Shown: positions 20,841 through 44,916, numbered from the stretch's first letter. The stretch: DNA of 64,000 nt from Gymnorhina tibicen (GCA_013399875.1 VXAZ01001058.1:2693377-2757376); one strand, 5' to 3'. A program made the numbers and translations. Notes: generated by a model from the letters alone, not told the origin.

Positions 20841-23800
20841 ACGTCGAGCCGCTCTGGTTGGGGGTGTTCTTTGCATTCCAGGCTTTCAAGGTAACGTTCG
20901 TCTGACACCACAGCTGAATGCAGCTGCTCTTGCACGTGTTCTGGGGAATGGCAAGAGGAACCTGCAGAGAAGGAGGTATGTAAAACACTTCAGCATCTGA
21001 TAATGGCTGTGAGCCCAGCGGTCGGGATAACTCATTTTCATCCCGGATCCTGCTGGGTGTCAGTCTCCCAGGGAAGGACGGGCAGTCTAACCCGTTCTCA
21101 AGGCACGGTGCTTCCTGACTGGAATCTTTTCAGCTGCTGGCTTTTGTGATATGTTAACAATCTCTGCCTCAGAAGAAGAACAAGATCTCTTTTTGTTTTC
21201 CCTCCCTCCAGTCAGGGAACCTGTGTGGCGCTCTGAACTCCTCAATCACCCGTTCAGTAAATGGCCAGGAGTTCCTGCTTGATGAAAATTTGCGCTGTGG
21301 GTATGAGGAGGTTGGGGGTTCCACCCAATGCTGACAGGCAAGTGATTAATTCTGCATTTTTATCAGTGCCTGGGAGCAGAATGTGGCCACCAGTACACAG
21401 AAGTGGAATTAATCTCTGCTTAATTGAAAAACTGGGGGAAAACCCGAATTGGGTTACCTGGGAACTAGGGAAGCCAACTCACCCTGTGAAGTACTGGTAG
21501 GACAATGATCATTAGCACATGAGATGCCAGGAAAGAGAATTTGATTGTATCCCGTGTGTCCCTCCCAGGCAGGGCTGCAAAAAGGAGGATGCAATCAGAT
21601 TAGTTTTATTGCAAAAACTACACTGAATTTCAGGAAGGGAACCCTGTTTCCCAAGCCTGCTGTGAGGATAATCCCAGCCTTGTATTCCCAGGTCAGGTCC
21701 AAACAGCTTCAGCTGAAATGGCACATGGGAAACAGCAGATTGTCTCTGCTGGTGGCACCAGTCCAAGCTGGTAACAGGGCCTGACTTTGTTCATTGCCAC
21801 AGGTGCTGAATTCTCTCTTCTGCATCCAGATAACTCAAGGCTACTTTTCCACTGAGCCTCTCATCTTGTGGCTTGAACGGGCCCTTTTATGGTGCTGTTG
21901 GCATGTGACAAGTGGCACTGCTTGTGTGCTAAAGCCATGAGGGTTTTCCTATGCCCTGGAAGATGGGTGGGAGCTCTACACACCACCAGAGATCCCGCAG
22001 AATTAATCTAATGCAGATACTTTTGCCGGCACAAACCCTGGGACTGTAGAGAAAATCCTGCCTTTCTAACTCATTCCAACTACGGCTTCTTTTTGAAGTG
22101 AAAATCAGGGTCAGAGATGCCCATTAGCCAGACTAAGCCTGGCGGTAAAGCTGTGCTTCACCCGAAGCAGCAGTGGGAACTGCTCCAGTGCTGGAACACG
22201 AGCTGCTTCCTGGAGCTGCCCAATCCCTTGGGCCTGGTTGCCTGTGGGCAGTCTGTGTTTCAGGCTATTCTCCTGGAAACAAGGCCACTGTTCCCTCTGA
22301 AACCCTGGGCTGTAGTATTTTGTGGCTGTGGCTTTGCGCAGAGTTGACATTTACAGGGGAACGTGAACAAAATCAGTCCAAGAGCTTCTCAATTAGAGTG
22401 ATGGAGATAAAAAGTTGATTTTCTTCAAAGAGAAAAGCCCTCCCAGGGAACTCAGAGGGGTTTGTCTGAAACCTCAGCCTGGGGGCGCTGAAGACTGTCC
22501 TGGCAGAACTGTAAGCAATTAACCATTTGAAAGCACAACTGATTGCAAAGTTGACTGTATATCCCATGGCAGGTTGTTTTCCTCACTATTAATAAGCTCT
22601 AACCATTCACTGTAATAGATATAACCACAGCTTTATTTGATTTAAACAACAGAAAACCCCATCCCAGGCGAAATTTGAGAGTGGATCCTACAGTCCCGGC
22701 GCTTCCCCAGGGACAGGGATTTGCCCTGTACCTTTGCACAGCCAGGGTCTGTGGCTGAGTGACCCAGTAAATGAGCACACAGTGATGGAAAAAACACAGC
22801 TGTGTTTATTCCAACAACTTGGCTCCTGGCACACCAACCTCTGCCTCAATAAGCAACTGTGTGTGTTTCAGTGGCTGCACTCTCTAGGCCTTCAGCAGGT
22901 CTGGAAGTGCCACAAGCAAACAGAAAGTGCTTCTAGCTCGGGTTCAGAGATGTGGTTCATTCTGGGGAGGAAAAATAATATCTGCCTCTTCTATTCCAGC
23001 TTCACTGTGAGCTTGAGGCAAAGAAAATAAGCGCGGGTATATAAACCTGCTGCTCTTCTCACACCTGTCTTGGAAGGAAGGACAAACACCTAATTCCTGC
23101 TCTCTCTCAGACAACAGGAGCACTGATCTCTCAAACAGAACGGCTGTTTCTCTGCCAGGATGCTAAATACACAGGTCATTTCCACGTGTGAAGGAATCTG
23201 GGTTGTGAAATCTAAACAGAACTATGGGCTGTGCTTAATATACAGAAGGAAGTTAAATTGCAAATAAGCCCAAAAACTTATCTGCACATTGAGCAACCAG
23301 ACTAATAGGGGTTAATATACACCAAAGATGAGATTTGCAAATTCAATGTGTACATAACCAACCAGTTTGTCCAGGAAAAGAAAATAAGATGTGAAGGTGA
23401 CTTGCAAAATATGTCTAAATCTAATAAATATGCATGAGTGCAGTGCTACTGACCGTAAAAGGATATGAGGTACCAGAAGGAAATTCAAGATCAAGTTTAA
23501 ATAGAAAAAAAAATCTAACATCTTATTTAAACTAGTCTGGATGCCAGTTCTCCCCAAGACTGGAGCCTGACTTCTTATTCACTATGACATGGTTTCCCCT
23601 GTAGTCTTCACAATTTTTTTATTCCATTTCTCCTGTAATAAGAAATCCTGACTTCTGTACTTTGCCTGCTTACAGTTCTAATGTACTCGAATGCTGTCAC
23701 CCTTCAAGAGGATTTCAGCAAAGGCAAATAGGAACCAAGCCTGGGGAGATGATAAATCCCAGCCTGCAGCACTGCAATATTTGATAAACCCTGTAGCCCA

Positions 23801-24149
23801 AAATCCTGGTTTATCTGCAATCCTTCATATCCTGTCCAAGTGATGTGCTGTCACAAAACCTTTATCTTACATGAAGACTGCAGAATGGGAAGGCACTCTC
23901 CTACCTGTCCAAACAGAAAATTTAATTATACAACAGCAGTTGACTTCTATCTTGTGTCTCAGCCTCAGCTGCTTTTCTGGACAACTGGAGAACTCAATTA
24001 CATGCAGGGGCTGACCAAAGTACTCAAAAGCAGCCCAGATGTTTAATGCAGACTCCTCTCCACCATCACCAGAACCCAAATTACCTACAGAGGGAGAAGC
24101 AGTCTTTTCAATGTATGTTGTACTTGAGCATAAATGACTGAGCAGTTCT

Positions 24150-24290
24150 TATTATTCCTCTTTTTAAGCAAAAGGCACCATGGTTGAGGGAATCTGAGAA
24201 CTCCACTCAGGATCACCCAGCGAGGCAGTGGCAAAACTAGATTTACAACATGAAGCTGAGTCAGACTCTTCTAAACCACGCTCCCCCCCC
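24150..24290 (-). repeat. MIR-like SINE remnant (antisense)
   Basis: AGGATCACCCAGCGAGGCAG followed by TGGCAAAACTAGATTTACAA resembles the reverse complement of MIR (AAGGTCACACAGCTAGTAAG then TGGCAGAGC...GATT). Only this central part is clear and the ends are guesses. Confidence 0.4.
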
Positions 24291-24377
24291 AACCATTTAT
24301 TTAGTTATGGTATGAAGTTCAAATTACCAGTGTTCTTGGGAAGAAAGGGCTTCTCCTAATCCCTCAACTAATTCCTC

Positions 24378-24412
24378 TGTTTGTGTGTGTGTGTATATCT
24401 GTACGTGTGTTT
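24378..24412. repeat. GT/TA-rich microsatellite
   Basis: A short alternating purine-pyrimidine run (TTTGTGTGTGTGTGTATATC and flank) in the ABCB9-VPS37B spacer. Confidence 0.7.
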
Positions 24413-25879
24413 GCATGTGCAGATTTGCAGCAGGTGTAACACACGGCTGTAACTCTGATGGCCAGGTGCAAATCCAGGGTACGTGGAATGGTGTTGGCAG
24501 GGCGACTTATCTCCCGGTTTGAAGCAACAAGGCAGGGCTGCAGTGACTGTGCAAACCCGTGTCAGTGCCCAGGGCACAGCTGCTGACTCACCTGGCGCAG
24601 AGCACATCCCTGCAGCAGGCAGGTGTGCCGGGCTGGGCGAGTGCTGTCATACGTGGCACATGCCCGTATAGCCAAACACCTTCTCCCCCACCCTCGGCAG
24701 GCTGGGCTCAGCTTCCTGCAGCGCAAACATCGCGCCCTCGCCTCCCTCTGAGGGCACCCAGCTCGCGCCAGGGTTGTGGAGTGCCTTCGCACCGAACAGC
24801 CAGAAGGCCTGGAAGGCTCCCTCCAGCAGGGTCACCTTGTTGGTCGTTGTTCCCTGTGGATAATAATGGCAAAGAGGGCTTCTGGGAGGGTGCGAGGCGT
24901 GGGGAGCCGAGTTTAGTTATAGGACAAAAGAACAACCGTAAAGCTGTCTCGTCATTACTGTGTCCTGCCAGGAACTGCTGGGTCACTTCCTGAGTGTCAC
25001 TGCAACTTCATTGCATCAGAATTGTATTCCGTCACTATATGGATTTTCTTTTTCTTCCCAGTTAGATCAAAACTATCAACTCCAAAGGACAAGGACCATG
25101 TGGCCATTCCCGCCCCTGCTCCCTTGGCTCCTGGTTGCTTCTGGCTCTCTCTCCAGTGTTACACACACGGAAATAATACACACACCCACACCCACACAGG
25201 GACAAAAGCAGGCCAGGAAGGTGGTGCATGCCAAGTGATGCATATAACTTAGGCTCTGTTAACACAATTAATTGTTTCCAGGCATAATTGTCTTTATCAG
25301 CTCTGCTAACAGCAGCAGTAATTGGGGAGCTGCTGCTCCTAAGGGTTACCACACAGTGCCTATTGCAGTGCTGGTGACATGACTGATACGAATCAGAAGA
25401 ACAAAATATATGGTGGTTTAATTGACGCAGTTTTGCTACATTGCATTTCAAAAGTATTTAAATTTACCGTGAAACACATCTTTGACAGATTATTTATTGA
25501 CCTTCGCTGTTGAAGAAAAAAGTGTTTAAGACGGATGAAATGACCTAGCACCAAAGCTTGGCCAGATATGATTTTTAGCTATTTTTAACCTAAATAAGTA
25601 TTCAGCCTAGGCTTGAGAACAATAATGCAATCACTCTTTTGAGATTTACTCCAGCCAAGTCCCAACCTGGTAAGGAAACGCAAGTTAAATCTACTGATTT
25701 TCCTTCCTAATTTACAGCTGCGGAGTTTGAAACAAAAGGAGGCCACGAGTGGCTTACAGCACTTCCAGGCAGGAGCTTTGTGCTGGTGTGCGTGATGGGG
25801 CTGTGGAGGCTCTCCGGGAGCTCAGCTCTGTCCGGCGGGGCACAGGACAGAACCCGAGCCATCCCACTGACCTGTCCGG

Positions 25880-26412
25880 CCTCCGAGTGTCCCAGCAGCC
25901 GCATCCTCAGGGCCACACCTGGAGTCCTGTGTCCGCTTCTGGGCCCTCCATTCAGGAAGGACATTGAGGGGCTGGAGCGTGTCCGGGGAAGGGAACGGAG
26001 CTGGGGAAGGGTCTGGAGCACCAGGAGCGGCTGAGGGAGCTGGGAAAGGGGCTCAGCCTGGAGCAAAGGAGGCTCAGGGGGGCCCTTGTGGCTCTGCACA
26101 AGTCCCTGACAGGAGGGGGCAGCCAGGGGGGTCGGGCTCTGCTCCCAGGGAACAGGGACAGGAGGAGAGGGAACGGCCTCAGGCTGGGCCAGGGCAGGGT
26201 CAGGTTGGACATCAGGAGCAATTCGTTAACTGAAAGGGTGATAAAATATCATTAAGGGTTGCCCAGCGAAGTGGTGGAGTCCCCATCCCCAGAAGTGTTT
26301 AAGGAAAACCTGGACGTGGCACTCAGTGGTCTGGTGGAGGAGGTGGTGATCGGTCACAAGTTGGACTCGATGATCTCAGAGGTCTTTTCCAACCTCAGTG
26401 ACTCCGTGACTG
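25880..26412 (+). repeat. CR1 LINE 3' end just upstream of VPS37B
   Basis: The CR1 order is visible: CCGCTTCTGGGCCCTCCATT, GGACATTGAGGGGCTGGAGC, GTCCGGGGAAGGGAACGGAG, TGAGGGAGCTGGGAAAGGGG, AGGTTGGACATCAGGAGCAA, CAGCGAAGTGGTGGAGTCCC, GTTGGACTCGATGATCTCAG and CTTTTCCAACCTCAGTGACT. It is a diverged fragment in sense orientation with no intact frame, ending about 200 bases before the first visible VPS37B codon. The 5' edge is approximate. Confidence 0.85.
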
Positions 26413-26609
26413 TTCCCTCGGGATTCCGAAGGCCCCGAGTGCCTCACGTGAGCGCAGCGCACAAAGCTCGCTCTGTGCGGGGCTCTGCCCGGCGCTTTGC
26501 CCGTGCGGGGGCTTCCCCCGCACACCCCTCACGGGCGCTGCCCCCAGCCCGGGCCCGCGCAGCCACCGCGACCCCCCCCTCCCCGGGCCCCTTTGGTTCC
26601 GTCCACCAG

Positions 26610-26610
26610 N
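26610..26610. other. Single-base N at the expected VPS37B start
   Basis: One N interrupts the sequence two bases before the first recognisable VPS37B codon. No in-frame ATG lies close upstream, and about eight N-terminal residues expected from the family are missing, so this N probably marks lost or collapsed sequence. Confidence 0.8.
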
Positions 26611-26611
26611 G

Positions 26612-36990
<10,379 letters not shown>

Positions 36991-39900
36991 ATATTTGGGT
37001 GCGCCTGACTTATGTATTGGTGCTTATATTTCCTTTTCCCCCGTCAGAGACTTGCTGTAGGCAATGGGAAGCCTCTGTTCTTTGCACAAGGGAGTACAAA
37101 GGCCGAGCTGTGGCACAGAGGTTTGCATTGCTTTGCTAAATGTGATGGTGTTTGTTTGCGAAGGTCGGTGGTGACAAGGTTTTCCCAGGAAGGTGATAAG
37201 GTCTAAATTCTGTAAATCCATCGAATTGGGAAGCCACTCACAGTGGATTTGCTGGCATTACAAACTAAGTCACGCTCTGAATTCCTTAGTGATGGTAAAT
37301 CAGCATCCTCCTCTGTTCTGATGTATTCCCATGGCAGCTGGATGTATGTGTGGCAAACGGGGAGCTGCTTGTCTCTCTAAGGAATTCTGTGTCCGTGACA
37401 GTGTTGGGATGGTAACAACCATATCTGACTGCTGATATGAAAGGGGTGTGCACAGGACCCCCCTCGGCATCCTTTTGCATCCAGGGCCAGGTGCACAACG
37501 TTTTCAGAGCTCACTGAGCTGAAACTCCTGTCAGAACACCTGGGGTGGGTTTTAGACAGAGAAAATGACAGGAGTTTCATTTCTGCATTTCAGTTGTTAC
37601 CTTAGACATTGTGTAATCAAAGTAGGCACTACTCCCACTCCTAAATAGCTTGATACCCTCAAAGTCCTGGTCTCTTGAAATGAAACTAAACTGTTTGTAG
37701 AGCCAGTTTAGGGTTTTATAGACACTTTACCAGGCAGTTTTATTTCCTTGCCTATTAAGACTCTTTCTAACGGTTGGGTTTTTTTCTCCTTTTCCACACC
37801 TTGGATACAGAAACAATTTTTTTTTTTTACACAGGTGCTTAGCTTTTGATACCATGTGATTCCAGGAATCTAGGCAGGGTATTTTCTTAATCAAATACTG
37901 GATTTTCACATGTAATTGCCCACTTGAATTTCCACAATTTCATTTTATCCCTTAACTCTGTCTCTCGCTTGGCAGAACTATTTTTAACTTCCCTATTTCC
38001 TTTAGTTTTGCAGTTTAGGGCATGTGTATCTATCTGGAATTTGCAGTTAGTGTTTCTCTGCAAGTAGGCAAAAAAGAAAAGCCTTTTGAAGTCTGTGGTG
38101 GCTGTTTGCATCTTACAGAGTCCATTCTCAACTTAGGCCACTGGATGGGAGAGACTTTTTAGGGCAGCTCAGATTTCACTCTCGATGTGACTCTTGAAGC
38201 CTAAGGTGCAGACACACGCTGGTATTTTAATCCAGCACTGGGGGAGACAAATTTTAACACTTACTGTTTGCACAGAATGTGTCTGTGAATTTGTTATCAA
38301 TCAGTCCAGAATCTGTCAAAGCCCCTGGTTATTTCAGAGCGTTTTGGTCTCATTGTCCTGGAATGCACTACATTGTTTGGAGGTTTGTACTACAAACAAC
38401 ATCAGTCAGAACAGAATATCTATTTTTTTTATTTTCTTTATGTAAGACCTGGATTGTCCCTTAATCATTATCTCTGGAGTGTGGTGGTTAGCAAATACTA
38501 ATCTGAAATTAAGCTCATAACAGGAAGCTCTCGATTCTGAAAATAGGGTCATTTGGCTTGTTTTGCCTTCTGAAGACAAAGGGCAGAAGGTTGGTCAGCA
38601 TTACTGGCATCTGAACCAATTCCCCAGTGTAAGTCTGGCAAGTTTTTTTTTAGATGGGGGATTTTGTGAAGCAATGTGCATTGGATTTGTTTGCAAAGTG
38701 TGTTTTTTCTGTAATCTAGTGATGGTACAGGATTTGTTGTTTTTTTTTTTTAAATAGTGTGATATCTTTTCTTGGTATTATTTTCTCAACCGAAGCTTTG
38801 TATAAGCATGGTTAGTTATGACTCGTTTCAAAGTAACTTTGCTGTGCTGTTAGTGCTGGTATTTGGATGGCAGCTGTTGTATCTGGATGCTAAACATAAG
38901 TCTGCTGTAGAAATGGTTTGTGTCCTAGAAAGAATTAAAGTGGGTGGGGGCTACCAGGGTGGTGTCTGAGTACAGGAATTCATACTTTGAGCCTGCTACA
39001 CAAAAACTCTAAAACACTCTCAAATCAGTTTTACTAAGATTTCGTAAAAACAACCAGGTATCTTTTACACTTATCAAGTGCCAACTTTTTTTCTGAGGGT
39101 TGGAAGTCCTCAGAAGTGATGGGGGTGATAGATAAGTGTATTGTGAATTTGCACTGCATTTTATGTATCAGACTTTATTGGTATTAGTAGTCCAAAAATA
39201 TTTTTACTACTTGTTAAATCTTCTGTCTTTTGGTAACTTTTGTGATAACAATGACCTTTCAGGGATACTTTATCTAAAAACAACCTCTTGTGCACACTAA
39301 ATAACAGACAAAGCTAATGCAATTTTTTTTGTCTGAAAGCAAAACAATGCATTATTGCATATGCATGTGGCTGATGTGCCTTAGGATCACTTCTTGTGAT
39401 TGTAACTCTAGGATATTAGCATTTTTATCATTTGAATGGCCATTGCTTAACTCTAATTTAAGGGCTCTTTGAGAGCACTGACTTTTACAAAAAAACTGAC
39501 CCTCGTACTTCAGAAAAAACAGCTGTATCTGCTATTTGTAAGCTTATAGTTGCCTTCACTGATGGGGTAAGTTTGAACGTAGATGATGTAACTGATGTGA
39601 TGTTTCAGTTATTGCAAGCTCATAACTGAAGTCCAGCTGCTCACGGAAAACGTTTTGCCATTAATTTTGTGTGTGTGTGTGCACACAGACTGTAAATATT
39701 TACTTGACTGCTGGTGATGTTTAAGGGTAAAGGAGAAAAATGACTGTGGAAAGCTGTTTAAATCCTTCCAGCAACAAATGCTGACCTGGATGAGTCGGGC
39801 AAGAGCTGTGTCAGTGCTTTCAACTTGTTGCCCTTCAACAGCTTCTCCTGTTCTGTTATAGCTAATAAATAAATTCTGCTCTGGCTAGGATGTTTAGAAT

Positions 39901-40745
39901 TGTACTAATTTGCACTGTTTATAAGATAGTGAGATTAAAATGCCATAGGCAAGCTGAGACTTGAGAGGGGGTGGCTCACGATGCTTGCCAAAAAAAAGAA
40001 TATATATATATATTAAAAAAGGGTTTTTGATGTCTGCTACAAATAGCATATACTTCCCCAAAGCAATTGGAGTGGAGAAAAATCCTTTAAATACGATGTG
40101 TAACACGGCTTTAGAGTGTTGGTAGCGTTGGAAATGCTCTCTTTGGGCAGCATTGTTTGTGCCAGTCTTTTGTACACAGTTCTGTAAGGCGGGACTAACG
40201 CGGCTGGACGTGGTCAGGCTTGGACTGGGGATCAGCAGCGAGCACTTCTGACTCCTGGGTGGGTTCCACTGCGCTCAGGGCTGCCTCCCAGAGAAGGGGG
40301 AGGCAGTTGTTCCAGCACAGCTGATCCGGAGAGGTCACCCCTGTACCGCTGGCCCCGGAGGGACGACGGGGAACACGAGCTTCCGTGGGATGCCGGGAGG
40401 CAGCTGGGCGCTGGCTGGTCGAGGTGACCATCCCCATTTGTGCCCCAACCTCCACAGCCTCAGTCTCGACCTCTCTTGGGACTTCTCTGCCGTCTCAAAC
40501 TGGAGTCATGACGAAGATACAGAGCTCAAAGCGACAATTCTTTTACCCTCACATGGAGCTGCCTGGCAGACGTGGAGTTCAGAGGGGGCAGAGTCATCCT
40601 GTGCCTGAACAGTTCTTCTGTGTGATCCTGGACTGTCTTAATAAGGGGCAATTTTATATGCCGAGCAAGTTGTGAAACATACAGTGGATTTGTTTGCATA
40701 AGTCTTTCTGTTATCTACTGTGTTCTGATTTTAAATAAAATAGCA
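36991..40745 (+). other. VPS37B: VPS37B 3' UTR with candidate poly(A) signals
   Basis: Noncoding, mostly AT-rich sequence after the TAA. AATAAA occurs at 39864-39869 and 40734-40739; the latter sits in TTTTAAATAAAATAGC and is a good terminal signal, giving a UTR of about 3.7 kb. A GC-rich patch lies at 40190-40620. UTR extent is inferred only. Confidence 0.45.
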
Positions 40746-43700
40746 TATCTCTTGGTGTCCTGTCCCCTTGTGGCTCCATTCAGTCGTGGTGCAGTTATAT
40801 TAATGATTTTCAACCCTAATAGTGTTTTTTCTGTAGCAACATAAACACGGTTGGAGGTGGATGTAGAACATAAAATTGAAAAAACGCTGCTTTAATTATT
40901 CATAGTGAATCTGCTGGCTGTGTTTTTAGTGACTGGATAAAGTGAGTCCATTTTGTATGGAGCTGATACAGGATGGGTTTGCTCACGGTAGATTTTACAT
41001 GTTGTAAACCGTGGCAGTGAGGTGGGTGGGCTGTCTGGCAGGTAAAATCCCTTTGCTTCTAATTTCCTACAATTAGCTAGCGGGAACATTCGGAATCACC
41101 TGGAAAAGCTGAAGGGAGAAAGCTTTTTTTTTTTTGAGAGAGAGGAAGATCTTAGATTTCAGCCAAGTTAGGAGAAATGAGTCAATCAGAGTTATTTAAG
41201 AATATGAGTCAGAGGGCAGAAGAGACCTGATGTAATTTTCTGCCATATCTGTCACTTCAGAAGCGATGTGAAATAGAAATCCTCGTGTGGAATAACTGAT
41301 TAGGGAAGAAAATCCCTTTTTTAATTGTTTCTCGATCCGTTCCGTTTGTGGTGGCTGCAGAGACTGGATAACCTTCTGCAGGAAAGGGAAAGTGCAGATG
41401 AGGAAAAGCTGCTGTGCTGACTCAGTGCAGGTGGGCGAGGGCAGGGGAAGGTGTTATGTAAAAGCTGCAGCTCTTCAGCTCGGCTCTTCTAAGAATTTGC
41501 TCTTGTGTTTTGTAGCTTGAAGAGCCGCAGAACCCCAGCCGTGCCTGTTCCAAACCCGGCCTTCTGATGGCCCTGCCCTGTGGTTGGTGCCCCGGGAGCT
41601 TGTTCTGGGTGGGATTTGTCGCCGGTGCAAAGGAGGTGGCACCTGCTAGGGTCAGACCTTGCCAGGCAGGGGACTCACGTGGCGCTGGGGTGTTGGATAA
41701 CAAAAAAAAAGGAAAATGCCACCCAAAAAAAGGCATGTTAGGGACACACTGCGGTGTCCGTGTGGCCTTGGCTTGTCCCTTCCCTGGCAGCAGCTTTGGA
41801 GGCTGTGCGGGCCCACACACGTCCTTCCCTCGCCCTTGGTCCTGTAACCGGAGTCCTCTCGGGTTATACATTAATCATCCCTCATGCCAGGCTTTTGCAG
41901 GTTTTCCTCTTCACCTCTCTGAGACTTGGTCCCTAGAAACTGGACGTGTTGCCTGAGGGTTTTTTGAGAGATTTTGGGTCTCGACTGAAGTTTTCGAGGT
42001 GCCCTGCTGAGGCTGTGCCCCAGGACACCTTGTCCCTGAAGGAGGCTGTCCCTGGGCACCTTGTACTGGGCTCTCAGCCTCACTCTCCACTTTTACCCCT
42101 ACCTGCAGGACAAATCCCTGGCTGCTGAGGCTGGGAGCTGTGCCAGTGCATACCCTGGATCCTGCTGTAAGCTAAAAGCTATTTTTTAAATGCTGCTTAT
42201 TATTTCCAACCCGCTCAAAGGTGCCTTTTCTGCACTCCTGTAGGTGATGAGAAGGAATTATTTTTTTCCTTCAAAGCTAAAAATGTTTCCTCTCACCACA
42301 TAATCCCACACCTTGCTACGTGCACTTAAAACTGCACGTTACTCTAGCAACCACTGCTCGGGATGGGCTAATTTCTGAGGGGTTTGTTAGTCCTGCAGGG
42401 AGCCACTCACAGAGGGTGCGAGGTGACAAAGTGGCCCCGGTGCTCAGCACTGGAATGAGACCACCTGGTTGAGGAGAAAATGCTGATGGTGGAGAAATGT
42501 GGAAATGCCTTTTGGCCTGAGGTGTGTTGTCTCACATGGTATGAGGGGAATCCAGACCAGCTTTGTATTTTTTTCTTGTTTTGATTTAAACTTGCCATAC
42601 CCATGAAGCATTTGTTAAATGATTGTATGAGTTGGTGCTTCTGGGTTTCCCAAGTCAATTTTCTGAGTGGGTCATTCAGGAAATACCATCCCTAAATATT
42701 GTGCTGCCCGGACTCACAAAATTCGTGCCTGGTTGGGCACAGCAGAGAAATAACTTTTCTTGCAAAAGAGCGGCTGCTCTTTGTGGCTTCAAGGGCTCTT
42801 AAAAACATACTTTTGCAAAAGTTTTGTGGTTTGGGTTTTTTTACCCGACTTCCTCGAGCCCGTACGAGCCTGTCTTCTTTTTGTGTGCTTCATTTCAATG
42901 CAGGTTTTTTCCCCCGTGATCTGACACTTGTGTTTTGCCAGCTTTGCTCGCTGTAGAGATGCTGTTGCTGAGCTGCAGCTGCTTTGTGTGCTGGTGTTCA
43001 AACTGATCTGTGGCTACTGGAGGTTTGGCTGCTGAGGGAGCCAGAGGGTGGGCAGAGGAGGGCTGTGATAAGAGCCTGCTTGAAAGCTGCTTCAGGAAAA
43101 AATAAGTTGTACTTTACTAACCTCGGTGGAAGGGAGCAGAAAGTAATATTTCACAACTTGGTTATTTTCCACTGCTTCTCTTACAGGTACTGTCTAAAAT
43201 TTGTTCTTGGGAGCACATTGAAACGTCCCTCTCTCTCTCTCTCTCCACAGCCACAATCGTGGTATTTAAAAGTCATTAGCAAATTGGATCCTGCACAAGC
43301 AGATGTCTTGATGGAGTCTCAAAATAAACCTTTGCGGACACACAGTTTGTCGTTCTGGTATCGGCTACAAATAGCAAACACTTTCCAAAAAAGTGTAGGA
43401 CTGAAGAAAAATCTTAGCCTGGACAGTAAGATTAATTCCTGTACAAAAATTAACTTAGATTACATTTCAAGTGGTTTATAGAGAATATTTTTAGTTTTGC
43501 TGCTACTTTTTGATACTTTTGATTATCCTGGCCTGGACAGTTTTTAAGTAAGTCACCGTGTGACAGCAGTGGGGGTAAACGAGTTACATTTAGCCACAGC
43601 ATCAATCTCAAAGCCACATTTTATTTTTGAGTTCTTTAAATATAACAAATCCTTTAAATTTTAAGTAGGGCTGTGGCTAGACTTAGGCTAGTGAGTTTAA

Positions 43701-44499
43701 AAGTTTGCATTCTCAATTAATCAGTATTTCCGTGATGAAATGTGATGGTGTGAGTGGTTGGGTGACGCCAGTCTCCCAGCACATATATCTTTATCACCAT
43801 CTATAAATAGACCTTGAGCTACTGCAGAAAGCACTTCCTTGAGAGAAAAGGGCTCTGAAAGAAACGAAACTCAGCAGGGAGCTGGCCCCTGTCACTGCTG
43901 TGTCATTGTCACTTGATGTGACAGCAGTCACCCAAGGGACACGGCTGTGTAACCCTCTCCCAGGGCTCAGGGAAAGGCTGAGCAGGGAATAAAGCTCCAG
44001 GCTGGAGCGATCTCAGCAGAAGCTGCAGGATCAGAGCAGCTGCTCGCCTCGCCCAGCAGCACCAGGGTAACACCAGAGCCCTTCCCTGGGGAATGTACTT
44101 TGGCCATACGAGTTGGGAAACGAGCCCTGGCGCTTGTGTCACTGCCCACAAACCTGCACAGTCAGTTCTGTGGTGCGCAACCTCGGAAACCTTCGGCCGC
44201 CACGAGACTGCTGCGTAACTAAAATAAATAATGAACTACCGTATAAAAGTGTTTACCTGAGATACAGCCACTCGTAATTCCAGCTACCTGCTTTACAGCC
44301 CCGTGCCAGTCACAGGCACGGAAAGCCCTGGGTTTTACTGGGGCTTTTACGAGGTTTGGTTGTAATTGGGGCTGAGGGTAACAAGGGATGGGATGAAAAT
44401 GTTGACTGAACGTGAGAAGGACCCTCACAAATCTCCCCTTAAACACCAGGCAGTTCTGGTCACCCCGTCATGCTGAACTCTGCTTCAGTCTTATCACCC

Positions 44500-44760
44500 A
44501 TATGATATTATCTATCATTTACAGCTGCCTATTATCTATCTATAATATACTATATATAATATATAATAATAAATATGCAACGTGTATATAATATGTACTA
44601 ATACGTATTACAAATTACTGTATTACCTATCATATATCTATAATCATATAATTATATATTACCTATCATATATCTATAATCATATAATTATATATATAAT
44701 TATCTATTACATATTACATTTTATATAGAGTGCATAACAGTATAGGTACATAAAATGTGC
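44500..44760. repeat. AT-rich tandem repeat region (period about 36)
   Basis: TATC/TATA-rich sequence including an almost exact tandem duplication of a 36-base unit starting at 44622 and 44658 (ATTACCTATCATATATCTAT plus AATCATATAATTATAT). Confidence 0.8.
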
Positions 44761-44840
44761 AAAAAGGCATATATTTTATATATATATATATATAGGCACT
44801 TGCAGAACCATAGATACATATGGCTACACATACATAGAGA

Positions 44841-44858
44841 GGACTCTACATACATACA

Positions 44859-44891
<33 letters not shown>

Positions 44892-44916
44892 GTGTGTGTG
44901 TGTATATAGATATATT
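44841..44916. repeat. (TACA)n-(TG)n compound microsatellite
   Basis: About ten TACA units are followed by TATATGTGTGTGTGTGTATA. It is a typical length-variable compound microsatellite. Confidence 0.9.

Larger units (their letters stand above)
20841..25840. other. ABCB9-VPS37B intergenic region
   Basis: About 5 kb without a supportable gene. Open frames here are short, AT-rich and without family resemblance. It holds a likely MIR remnant (24150-24290), a GT/TA microsatellite (24378-24412) and a CA-rich patch (25160-25200). Confidence 0.55.

Noticed and set aside
40385..40675. 96-codon frame in the VPS37B 3' UTR
   Set aside because: No family resemblance; it lies in the GC-rich UTR block and overlaps other equally open frames.
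41422..41956. Overlapping 149- and 129-codon frames on opposite strands
   Set aside because: A GC-rich patch with open frames on both strands, no splice context and no recognised domain.
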